Source: Flagellimonas sp. HMM57
GTDB lineage: Bacteria > Bacteroidota > Bacteroidia > Flavobacteriales > Flavobacteriaceae
NCBI RefSeq assembly: GCF_021390175.1
Contig: NZ_CP090004.1
Span: 2,528,501-2,592,500, forward strand
Direction of reading: 5' to 3'
DNA: 64,000 bases
The position numbers and the translations under genes were made by a program. Of this stretch, positions 52,816 to 64,000 are shown in pieces. Below the pieces are notes generated by a model, which was given only the letters and a program-made list of their open reading frames with translations, was not told the DNA's origin and searched no databases. Position 1 is the first letter of the stretch. The number at the start of each line of letters is the position of its first letter.

Positions 52816-55800
52816 ATGAGATCAAAGTTAACTTTGATGCTTGCGCCATTATTGGTGTTATGCATGAGTTTCTCTTTTGGACAAGAGAAAACAATTACCG
52901 GTAACGTATCCGATGAAAACGGCTTGCCTCTCCCAGGCGTTTCAGTGGTCGTGGTGGGTACAACATCTGGTACACAAACCGATTTTGACGGTAACTACAC
53001 TATTTCTGCAAGTGAGGGCCAAGTACTACGTTTTACTTACTTGGGGCAAAGGACCGTGAACAGAACAGTTGGTTCTTCTACTAGTATCAATATTCAGATG
53101 GAGGAAGATACCCAAGCATTGGAAGAAGTTGTTGTTGTTGCCTACGGTACGCAAAAGAAAGAGGAGATTACGGGTTCGGTAACTACTATCAAGGCAGAGG
53201 ACATCCAAACAGTACAAACTGGTGATGTTACTCAGGGACTGGCAGGTAGGCTATCTGGGGTCCAAATCATAAACAATACTGGTGCACCGGGCGATCCACC
53301 ACAGGTTAGATTTAGAGGTATTGGGTCAATCAATTCATCAAACGAACCTTTGTATGTTGTTGATGGAGTTGTTTTTAATGGAAATATAAACTCTATTAAC
53401 CCACAAGATGTTGAGTCGTTGACTGTGCTTAAAGATGCTTCGGCCAATGCCTTGTATGGAAGTAGGGGTGCTAACGGGGTAATTCTTATTACTACGAAAA
53501 AAGGTGGTACGGATAAGTTGGAAGTTACATTCGATACAAGGGTTGGTTTCAATACCAGAGCTACACCTGAGTATGATGTAATCACTGATCCTGCTCAATA
53601 CTATGAAGCAGCCTATGACCGATGGAGAATAGGTCTTATTGATGCAGGGACTGACCCAGCTGAAGCCGCTCAGATTGCGGCAAGTCAGATTGTTTCAGGA
53701 GGGGATTTCTCTCTTGGGTACAACAATTATGATGTTCCGGACGACCAATTAATCGATCCAGCTACTGGACAAATCAATCCGAATGCAAATCTCTTATATC
53801 AAGACAGTTGGATAGATGAGTCATATAAAACCGGGACAAGAATAGAGAATTATGTAAGTCTTCGTTACAGTAACGATTTGCTTAATACATTTTTATCTAT
53901 AGGGCATCTTAATGATGATGGAATTGTGCTGAATTCAGGTTTTGAAAGAACTACTGCCAGATTAAATTCCAGTTTCCGTCCAACCGAATGGTTGACGATT
54001 GGGGGTAGTATGAACTATGCCCAGACCAATCAAGACAATGCACTTCTTGGTGCAGGTTCAGGTAATGTAAGTAATATTGCTAACTGGGCAAGGACAACCG
54101 CACCTGTGTACCCAGTTTTTGGAAGGGACGGACAAGGAAATATAATTAGAGATACTGATGGTAATGTGGTATTTGATTTTGGTACAGGTTCTAACGGAAC
54201 AGTTGGTCTTAGACCGGCATTTAAGTCAAATGCAAATCCGGTAGCTACCAGTTTATTGGATATTGATGGGAATGTAGCGGACAATTTTTCAGGGAGATTC
54301 AATGCATCTGCTAAATTCTTAAAGGATTTTGAATTCACCTACAATTTCTCTGCAGATATAACCCAAGCTAACATAACTCAATTTGCTACACCAATCGGGG
54401 GAGACGCCCAAGCTGTAAATGGAAGAATTACCACAAGGTCTAATCGCGGAGTTACCACTGCCCATCAACAATTACTTAATTGGAGAAAAGAATTGGGCAA
54501 CCATAGTTTGAGTGTTTTGTTAGGACATGAAAGCAATGATTTTAATTTCAGATTGTTGCAGGGTCAAGTTACTGAGACAGTTATTGATAGACTTGCTGTA
54601 TTGGAAAACGGTGTTAATATCCAATTTCTTAACGGTTATGAGAAGGATTACAGGGTTGAGGGGTATTTTTCTAGGTTGACATATGATTATGATGACAAGT
54701 ATTTCTTCAATGCCAGTTTCAGGAGAGATGGAACTTCGGTTTTTTCACCTGATAACAGATGGGGTAATTTCTACGGTCTAGGTGTGGCTTGGTCAGCACA
54801 CAAAGAGAGCTTTTTGTCTAATGCAAATTGGTTGAGCGTTTTAAGATTAAAGGCTAGTTTCGGCCAGCAAGGTAACGATGCTATTTTGTACGAGGATATA
54901 CGTACAAATGTTGCGGATTTAGATAACAGAAACTATTATGCATATGAGGATCAATTCGATATAGTTAATGCGGGTAACAATGTTCCTGGGATTACATTTT
55001 TTCAATTAGGAAATGAAGATTTGAAATGGGAAACCTCAACCAACATTAATGCAGGATTTGAGCTTGGTCTTTTCCAGAATAGAATCTTATTGAATGCTGA
55101 GTATTTTGAAAGAAACGTTGAGGATCTTCTTTTCTTTAGACCTATCGCTTTATCAGAAGGGGTTGGAACTAGACCTGAGAATGTAGGGGATATGGAAAAC
55201 AAAGGTGTGGAAGTGGAATTAGGTATTGACATCATTAGAAATAGCAACTTTAACTGGTCTCTCAACATTAATGGAACACACTTCAAAAATGAAATTACAA
55301 GCTTGCCTGTTGACTTTATTGATGACCCTAATAATGGTATCTTTAGATTGGAAGAAGGAAGGTCTAGATTTGATTTCTTTACAAGAGAGTTTGCTGGTGT
55401 TGATCCAGAGAATGGAGATGGTTTATGGTTTACAGATGTTTTAGATGCAGATGGTAACCCTACAGGAGAAAGAGAAACTACCAACGATAGGGTGAATGCA
55501 ACAGAGTATTTTGTGGACAAGAGTGCTAATCCAGATGTATTCGGAGGATTCTCAACAGCTTTCTCTTACAAAGGATTCTCTCTGGATGTAGGTTTTGCTT
55601 ATCAAATAGGTGGATACGCTTGGGACAATGTCTACCAGACACTTCTTGGAACAACTTCTGCGGGAGATAACTTCCACCTAGATGTACTCGATTCCTGGAC
55701 GCCTGAGAACACAACGGCTACCATTCCTCGTCTAGACGTAAATGACGTAAATCAAGCTGGGATTTCTGATTTTTTCCTTATTGATGCCTCATTTTTGAGC

Positions 55801-56025
55801 TTACAGAACGCAACAATTTCTTATAGCTTCAGCTCAAAACTGGTTGAGCGTTTGGGAATTGCAGGTCTTAGAATTTATGCTACAGGAAATAATTTGTATG
55901 TATGGAGCAAACGAAGAGGGTTTGATCCAAGGTTGACTTCTGTTGGAACAACTAATGCTGGAGCATCTATAAATGAATTTCCCCTAGCTAGAACCACATC
56001 TATGGGTGTAACACTTAATTTTTAA
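52816..56025 (+). CDS. susC: SusC/RagA family TonB-linked outer membrane protein
   Basis: A 1069-residue outer membrane receptor. Signal peptide (LTLMLAPLLVLCMSFSFGQ), then a carboxypeptidase-like regulatory domain (about 23-95: TITGNVSDENGLPLPGVSVV), then the TonB box region (EEVVVVAYGTQKKEEITGSV), a plug (about 125-232) with RFRGIGSINSSNEPLYVVDG and GSRGANGVILITTKKG, and a long beta barrel ending MGVTLNF. It works with the SusD lipoprotein directly downstream (gap 5 bases) to import oligomeric substrates, usually glycans or peptides. No polysaccharide-degrading gene is beside it, so the substrate is unknown. Confidence 0.95.
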   Translation: MRSKLTLMLAPLLVLCMSFSFGQEKTITGNVSDENGLPLPGVSVVVVGTTSGTQTDFDGNYTISASEGQVLRFTYLGQRTVNRTVGSSTSINIQMEEDTQALEEVVVVAYGTQKKEEITGSVTTIKAEDIQTVQTGDVTQGLAGRLSGVQIINNTGAPGDPPQVRFRGIGSINSSNEPLYVVDGVVFNGNINSINPQDVESLTVLKDASANALYGSRGANGVILITTKKGGTDKLEVTFDTRVGFNTRATPEYDVITDPAQYYEAAYDRWRIGLIDAGTDPAEAAQIAASQIVSGGDFSLGYNNYDVPDDQLIDPATGQINPNANLLYQDSWIDESYKTGTRIENYVSLRYSNDLLNTFLSIGHLNDDGIVLNSGFERTTARLNSSFRPTEWLTIGGSMNYAQTNQDNALLGAGSGNVSNIANWARTTAPVYPVFGRDGQGNIIRDTDGNVVFDFGTGSNGTVGLRPAFKSNANPVATSLLDIDGNVADNFSGRFNASAKFLKDFEFTYNFSADITQANITQFATPIGGDAQAVNGRITTRSNRGVTTAHQQLLNWRKELGNHSLSVLLGHESNDFNFRLLQGQVTETVIDRLAVLENGVNIQFLNGYEKDYRVEGYFSRLTYDYDDKYFFNASFRRDGTSVFSPDNRWGNFYGLGVAWSAHKESFLSNANWLSVLRLKASFGQQGNDAILYEDIRTNVADLDNRNYYAYEDQFDIVNAGNNVPGITFFQLGNEDLKWETSTNINAGFELGLFQNRILLNAEYFERNVEDLLFFRPIALSEGVGTRPENVGDMENKGVEVELGIDIIRNSNFNWSLNINGTHFKNEITSLPVDFIDDPNNGIFRLEEGRSRFDFFTREFAGVDPENGDGLWFTDVLDADGNPTGERETTNDRVNATEYFVDKSANPDVFGGFSTAFSYKGFSLDVGFAYQIGGYAWDNVYQTLLGTTSAGDNFHLDVLDSWTPENTTATIPRLDVNDVNQAGISDFFLIDASFLSLQNATISYSFSSKLVERLGIAGLRIYATGNNLYVWSKRRGFDPRLTSVGTTNAGASINEFPLARTTSMGVTLNF

Positions 56026-56030
56026 TAGTT

Positions 56031-57503
56031 ATGAAAAAGATTAAATTTTTAATTTTAACTTTCATGCTGACGTTATCTTTCGTTAGTTGTGAAAACGAGT
56101 TTTTAGATACGGAACCTGAAAGGTCCATATCTGGAGAACAGGTAGCTGGTGCTCCTGCGGCAAACGAAGCTATCATCAATGGTATTTATGCAAACCTAAG
56201 AACTTTTGGTATAGGTAATCCAGGGCGTGTTGATACCGATTATGGACATAAAGGAATTACAGCGGGATATGATATGATGGCTCAGGATATTGTCCTTAAT
56301 AATTTTAATTGGTATATTTTCTTTTACAATTATAATGGGATTCAACAAACAAGTAGCCGTACGAGGATTACATGGGTTACGTATTACTCTGTAATTGCAG
56401 ATGCAAACAGTGTTATAAATGGTTTGCAAGACAAGGCCGACAGAACTCCCGAAGAAGATGCGTTATTGGGACAGGCTTTGGCCATAAAAAGTTTCTGTTT
56501 GTTTAACTTAGTTAGAGTTTATGCATTTACTTATATAGGTCATGAAAGTGATCCTGGTGTCCCAATTCCAGACAGGATAGACTTTGACAGCAAGAATAGA
56601 GGTACGGTGCAAGATGTTTATGACCAAATTATTCCTGATTTGCAAACTGCTGTGACTCTTTTGAATGGTTTTACAAGGGATAATAAGCAGCAGATAGACC
56701 AAAGTGTAGCTCAAGGTATTCTGGCCAATGTTTACTTGGAAACTGGAAATTGGGCGGGAGCAGAAGAAAATGCCAGACTGGCAAGGACTTCATATTCCTT
56801 AATGACAGGTGAAGAATGGGCTACTGGTGGTTTCGACGTGATATCTAACATAGAATGGATGTGGGGTGCTGATATTGACAGTGAGTCTAGTACCACCTTC
56901 CCATCGTTTTTCTCGCATTTTGACAGTTTTTCTGGAGGATATGCCGGTGTTACCGGAGGGCATAAGCTAATTGATGCAAGATTATGGAATGCATTACCAG
57001 ATACTGATATTAGAAAAACAGCTTTTGTTGATCCTGACAATAACACTACAGATTTCCCAGATTATACAAATACTAAGTTTGTTGATCAGACGGGTACATT
57101 TGAAGGAGATTATGTTTACATGAGAGCTTCAGAAATGTTATTGATTGAGGCTGAAGCTAAGGCTAGATTGGGAGACCCAACTGCTGCTGCGGTTCTTTTC
57201 GAGTTGGTGTCAACAAGAGATACTGGATACACTCAATCTACAAGTACAGGTTCTGATCTAGTTGATGAGATTTACTTTCAACGTAGAATAGAGTTGTGGG
57301 GAGAAGGTGTTTCATGGTTTGATTTAAAACGTCTTAAATTGCCATTGAACAGAACGGGAGAAGGTTCTAATCATATGGATTTTGGTAAATTCGATTTGGA
57401 AGCTGAGTCAAATTCGTTTAGAATGCAAATACCCGAAGCGGAATTGAATTCAAACGAAAATATTAATGTAAATGATCAGAATCCTGCACCTGTGGTAAAC
57501 TAA
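56031..57503 (+). CDS. susD: SusD/RagB family nutrient-binding lipoprotein
   Basis: A 490-residue lipoprotein (signal LTFMLTLSFVSC, Cys20) with the SusD fold: N-terminal tetratricopeptide-type helices (SISGEQVAGAPAANEAIING), IKSFCLFNLVRVYA, and the C-terminal SusD domain with ASEMLLIEAEAKARLGDP and FQRRIELWGEGVSWFDLKRL. It caps the SusC barrel and binds the substrate. Directly after susC (5 bases), forming a standard SusC/D pair. A strong terminator follows, so the pair is a two-gene operon. Confidence 0.95.
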   Translation: MKKIKFLILTFMLTLSFVSCENEFLDTEPERSISGEQVAGAPAANEAIINGIYANLRTFGIGNPGRVDTDYGHKGITAGYDMMAQDIVLNNFNWYIFFYNYNGIQQTSSRTRITWVTYYSVIADANSVINGLQDKADRTPEEDALLGQALAIKSFCLFNLVRVYAFTYIGHESDPGVPIPDRIDFDSKNRGTVQDVYDQIIPDLQTAVTLLNGFTRDNKQQIDQSVAQGILANVYLETGNWAGAEENARLARTSYSLMTGEEWATGGFDVISNIEWMWGADIDSESSTTFPSFFSHFDSFSGGYAGVTGGHKLIDARLWNALPDTDIRKTAFVDPDNNTTDFPDYTNTKFVDQTGTFEGDYVYMRASEMLLIEAEAKARLGDPTAAAVLFELVSTRDTGYTQSTSTGSDLVDEIYFQRRIELWGEGVSWFDLKRLKLPLNRTGEGSNHMDFGKFDLEAESNSFRMQIPEAELNSNENINVNDQNPAPVVN

Positions 57504-57524
57504 ATACAAGGTCTTATATATTAC

Positions 57525-57556
57525 AAAGCCGTTGTATAACCTACAGCGGCTTTTTT
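57525..57556 (+). terminator. terminator of the susCD operon
   Basis: AAAGCCGTTGTA and TACAGCGGCTTT pair (one G-T pair) around TAACC and are followed by a T run, 21 bases after the susD stop. Confidence 0.85.
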
Positions 57557-57738
57557 ATTTATAAAATGTATATCGAAAGTTGATTAAAGCCTTGTCTCAA
57601 ATCCAATCAAAATACTTAGCTGTTGCTGCATAATATATTAATCCTTGGTATTGTTAATGGAACTTAATCATTATATAGGAATATGATTTTGTTGTAATCT
57701 AACGATTAACTTTCACATTCTAATAACAACAAAACTTA

Positions 57739-57746
57739 TACCTTTG
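57739..57746 (+). promoter_or_regulatory. -7 promoter box of the porin gene
   Basis: TACCTTTG matches TAnnTTTG, 17 bases before the porin start codon. Confidence 0.5.
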
Positions 57747-57763
57747 TTGGTTAATAAAATGGA

Positions 57764-59758
57764 ATGAGACTACACATTACGCTTTTCTTTCTTTTGGCAA
57801 CTGTTTCCGTGGTAAAAGCGCAACAAGATTCCATAGGTAGTTCTGCCGCAGATCAAAACTCCAAAGCAAAAAGTCTTGGAGGGTCACAAAAGCAAGACTC
57901 AATACAAACTAATCCTGAAGGATTAATCACAATCCAGGATTACAAAATAATCTCATACGCAAGAGATACCACCTCTTTAGATACGACTTTGTCCATCAAA
58001 AAGGAATATAAATACAATTATCTTCGAAAAGATGATTTTGAGGTAATGCCTTTTGCCAATATAGGGCAGCCGTATAACACTCTGGGAAGAACTTTTTCCA
58101 AAAACTCATTTTATCCTCAATTAGGTGCTCTTGCAAAACATTTTAATTACATGGAAGTTGAGGACATTGCGTACTACAACGTTCCAACGCCAATGACCGA
58201 ACTTATGTTCAAGACAACCTTGGAGCAAGGTCAATTATTGGATGCATTGTTGACATTTAACATTAACAAAAGATTTAATGCTTCAATTGCATACAAAGGA
58301 TTTAGGTCTACGGGTAAATATCTTTTTAGTCAAGCCCAATCAGGGAATTTTAGAACTACTGTTAACTATACTACAAAAGATAATGCCTATAGCCTGCGAG
58401 GGCATATTACGGCGCAAGATATAGAGGCGGAAGAAAATGGGGGCTTGGAAGACCGTTCACAATTCGAAGGGGGCACTTCCGACTTTCAAGATAGATTTAG
58501 AATCGATGTCTTATATACAAATGCGAATAATAGAGTTTTAGGACGACGATATTATTTGGATCATCAGCTAAGATTGTTCAACATCAAAAAAGATTCGCTC
58601 GATAATAACCCAACAAGTCTTTTGATTGGGCATGAATTCAATTATGAGTCTAAATTGTATCAGTTCACGCAAACCGAACAAACAGATGCTTTTGGTGAAA
58701 ATGCTTTTTCGGTTCCTATTGATGATAAGGCAAGGTTGAAAACAATGTTCAATAAAGTGTCAGCGGAGTTTTCCAATAATATCTTAGGAAATTTAACGGG
58801 AAGTCTCAGTCTCTATAATTATAACTATTTCTTTAATAGTATATTGGTTACGGACTCTGGTACTATACCAAATCAACTTCAAGGGGAAGAAATAGCGGTA
58901 GGAGGTGAATATTTTAAAAGTTTTGGGCCTCTAAAATTAAGAGGTGATATAAATTATAATATTTCAGGAGTGCTTGGAGGTAATTCTTTCAATGCCTCTG
59001 TGGATTATGAATTAAATAAGCATAATTTGCTTTTTGGCTCCATTAATGTGTCTTCACGAATGCCCAATTTTAATTATTTGCTTTACCAAAGCGATTATGA
59101 AAACTTTAATTGGCAGAATGTGGATAATTTTGAAAAACAACAAATACAGAGTATTAGCTTTGGGTTTGATTCAAATCTATTTGGGAAAATACAAGCCGAA
59201 TATAGTGCGATAGATAATCTTGCTTATTTTGAATCTATAGCTACTCAAGAACAGTTTGATAATAATCAAGAAACAGCTTTTGTAAGGCCATTTCAAGAAA
59301 GTTCTACAATAAATCATTTGCGGGTAAAATATTTCAAGGAATTTAAGTGGAGAGGCTGGGCACTTGCCAACACTGTTTTATTTCAGGATGTGACCCAAGA
59401 TGTGAAGGTTCTTAATGTTCCACAACTTGTAACAAGAAATACGCTTTACTTTTCTACGGACGCTTTTAAAAAAGCAATGTTTTTGCAGACAGGAGTTACA
59501 TTCAAATATTTTACATCCTATAACATGAATGCATATAATCCTTTGCTGGGAGAGTTTTATATACAAAATAGAGAGGAGTTTGGTGGATTCCCTATGTTGG
59601 ATTTTTTCATCAATGCCAAAGTCAGACAAACAAGGATATATTTAAAAGCGGAACATTTCAATTCCTCATTCTCAGGGCCTAATTTTTATTCTGCACCCAA
59701 CTATCCATATCGTGACTTTGTTATACGATTTGGATTGGTTTGGAATTTCTTTTCTTAA
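57764..59758 (+). CDS. putative outer membrane porin (Porin_10 type)
   Basis: A 664-residue outer membrane protein with a signal peptide (ITLFFLLATVSVVKA). A short Ser/Gln-rich region precedes repeated beta strands with alternating aromatic residues, for example FNASIAYKGFRSTGKYLFSQ and GNFRTTVNYTTKDNAYSLRG, to an aromatic C-terminus (WNFFS). This is the 'putative porin' family of Bacteroidota (PF14121-type). It probably lets small solutes cross the outer membrane. It has its own promoter, so it is separate from the SusCD pair. Its end is about 315 bases before the rRNA operon. Confidence 0.85.
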   Translation: MRLHITLFFLLATVSVVKAQQDSIGSSAADQNSKAKSLGGSQKQDSIQTNPEGLITIQDYKIISYARDTTSLDTTLSIKKEYKYNYLRKDDFEVMPFANIGQPYNTLGRTFSKNSFYPQLGALAKHFNYMEVEDIAYYNVPTPMTELMFKTTLEQGQLLDALLTFNINKRFNASIAYKGFRSTGKYLFSQAQSGNFRTTVNYTTKDNAYSLRGHITAQDIEAEENGGLEDRSQFEGGTSDFQDRFRIDVLYTNANNRVLGRRYYLDHQLRLFNIKKDSLDNNPTSLLIGHEFNYESKLYQFTQTEQTDAFGENAFSVPIDDKARLKTMFNKVSAEFSNNILGNLTGSLSLYNYNYFFNSILVTDSGTIPNQLQGEEIAVGGEYFKSFGPLKLRGDINYNISGVLGGNSFNASVDYELNKHNLLFGSINVSSRMPNFNYLLYQSDYENFNWQNVDNFEKQQIQSISFGFDSNLFGKIQAEYSAIDNLAYFESIATQEQFDNNQETAFVRPFQESSTINHLRVKYFKEFKWRGWALANTVLFQDVTQDVKVLNVPQLVTRNTLYFSTDAFKKAMFLQTGVTFKYFTSYNMNAYNPLLGEFYIQNREEFGGFPMLDFFINAKVRQTRIYLKAEHFNSSFSGPNFYSAPNYPYRDFVIRFGLVWNFFS

Positions 59759-59784
59759 AGTTATTGTAACATTAAAATAATTTA

Positions 59785-59801
59785 ATGCTGAAAAACAGCA
59801 T
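59785..59801 (+). terminator. hairpin after the porin gene
   Basis: ATGCTG and CAGCAT pair around AAAAA, followed by GTTATATTTTTATC, 26 bases after the porin stop codon. Confidence 0.5.
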
Positions 59802-59871
59802 GTTATATTTTTATCATGTTTTTTTATTAAAAATTAAGCGAAAACTACTTGTGGAGATAAAATAACCTTTC

Positions 59872-59879
59872 TATATTTG
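59872..59879 (+). promoter_or_regulatory. rRNA operon promoter (-7 box)
   Basis: TATATTTG is a full TAnnTTTG match with TTG in ACTTGTGG at about 59847-59853 upstream and AT-rich sequence before it. It lies about 200 bases before the 16S gene; the gap 59880-60076 is the transcribed leader with no gene. Confidence 0.5.
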
Positions 59880-60076
59880 CACCCGCTTAGCTGATAAGGC
59901 AGGCGTTGAAAAGGGGAAGAATTGAGCTATCAGGTAGATTATATTTTTCTTTTTTTTCGGGATTGAAAGAAGTTCATATACATATTGTACAGACAGCGTA
60001 AAAGAGAACAGAGAAGAACCATTTTGATGCAGGGGCTTGGTATTGTCCGGGAGTTGAATAGATATTTAACGATAGA

Positions 60077-61598
<1,522 letters not shown>

Positions 61599-61704
61599 AG
61601 AGAAAGTGACGACCGGAAGGATTCCGGGCCCGTCATCGGGATGGTCCTTTTTTCTCTTATGCTGTCTTATGATATGTTTCAAATACTGGCAAATTAGGCC
61701 AAAC

Positions 61705-61778
61705 AGTCTCATAGCTCAGCTGGTTAGAGCGCTACACTGATAATGTAGAGGTCGGCAGTTCGAGTCTGCCTGAGACTA
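61705..61778 (+). tRNA. tRNA-Ile (anticodon GAT)
   Basis: Full cloverleaf: acceptor AGTCTCA/TGAGACT, D arm GCTC...GAGC, anticodon arm CTACA-CTGATAA-TGTAG with GAT, T arm GGCAG/CTGCC, discriminator A. Lies in the 16S-23S spacer. The CCA is not encoded. Confidence 0.95.
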
Positions 61779-61913
61779 CTGTAGGGCAGTCTAGTGGCTG
61801 CTCATGTTCATTAGATATTGAAGGAAATTCTGGAAGTTAGCGTTCACGTTAAAAATAGGAGTGTGGTTATAGTTGGTACTGACGACTATCGGCTGACGAC
61901 TAACAACTGAAAC

Positions 61914-61987
61914 GGGGGATTAGCTCAGCTGGCTAGAGCGCCTGCCTTGCACGCAGGAGGTCATCGGTTCGACTCCGATATTCTCCA
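61914..61987 (+). tRNA. tRNA-Ala (anticodon TGC)
   Basis: Acceptor GGGGGAT/ATTCTCC (with G-T pairs), D arm GCTC...GAGC, anticodon arm CCTGC-CTTGCAC-GCAGG with TGC, T arm ATCGG/CCGAT, discriminator A. Second tRNA of the 16S-23S spacer, matching the usual Ile-Ala order. Confidence 0.95.
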
Positions 61988-62194
61988 CGGTACAATAGGT
62001 AATGTTCAATTGGCAATAACCAATTTTGGAATTGTGGATTGTTGACTGATAATTGCGAATTGTAAAAAGTTCATTGACATATTGGGACGGAAGCACAACG
62101 ATTTAGAGTCGTTATGTGGAAGTCAAAGAAGAAACACGAAGTAGAATAGAATATAATAAAGGATTACGAGGGCATTTGTGCTTTATGTACAGGT

Positions 62195-64000
<1,806 letters not shown>

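Overview
The window reads as chromosome of a marine-type Flavobacteriaceae (Bacteroidota). Support: SusC/SusD, HmuY-like, GSCFA, DUF4136, DUF5522, DUF6090, DUF6607 and Porin_10-type genes; promoters of the Bacteroidota form TAnnTTTG; few obvious Shine-Dalgarno sequences; low GC outside the rRNA; and a 16S rRNA with a Bacteroidota 3' end. The 16S resembles the Muricauda/Flagellimonas/Maribacter group, but I recognised this by eye and did not run a search. No phage, insertion sequence with a transposase, CRISPR array or classical defence system is visible.

Layout. 1-3232 (minus): envelope operon M23 peptidase, MerR regulator, LemA and two TPM-domain proteins, the last cut by the window edge. 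3338-8206 (plus): alaS followed by three small envelope or unknown genes. 8174-10863 (minus): long aromatic amino acid hydroxylase, a DUF4136 lipoprotein and a 53-residue DUF5522 gene. 11039-14456 (plus): HExxH membrane protein, ACC deaminase/D-cysteine desulfhydrase-like enzyme, glucosaminidase-LysM lipoprotein and hemL. 14477-17571: a GH3 glycosidase divergent from a NUDIX-type regulator, with a 50-bp inverted-repeat operator between them. 17612-21388 (minus): MFS transporter, a helical-protein/lipoprotein pair and a membrane class III cyclase. 21495-27432: heme/iron cluster, with TonB receptor, TIG-HmuY lipoprotein and DoxX facing DUF6607, an FMN-binding protein, a Cys-rich protein and a membrane protein across a Fur/DtxR-like box.

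27429-35356: SatD-like regulator plus DUF3307 membrane protein behind three operators at exact 28-bp spacing, an SH3-like protein, a Tat-exported PhoD phosphatase, a Spy-like protein and a large zinc protease. 35625-37178: two secreted acidic proteins built from an unusual YLPEGF(D/N)PY repeat. 37241-41859 (minus): DASS transporter, AraC regulator, flavin amine oxidase, AhpD-like protein and SDR. 41960-52597: lysS, thioredoxin-like protein, membrane-bound LuxR regulator, YqaE/Pmp3 plus lipoprotein, lipB, TapB-like protein, OmpA, a large lipoprotein and rnhB. 52816-59758 (plus): SusC/SusD pair and a porin. 60077-64000: rRNA operon 16S, tRNA-Ile(GAT), tRNA-Ala(TGC) and partial 23S.

The least explained signals are the YLPEGF repeat proteins, two copies of an about 160-bp nested inverted-repeat element (36452-36616 and 49342-49502), the SatD operator array, the GH3/NUDIX operator and a perfect 24-bp palindrome at 38720-38743. 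Most of the rest is ordinary Flavobacteriaceae core and accessory content. Functions are assigned from motifs read by eye; no database search was possible.
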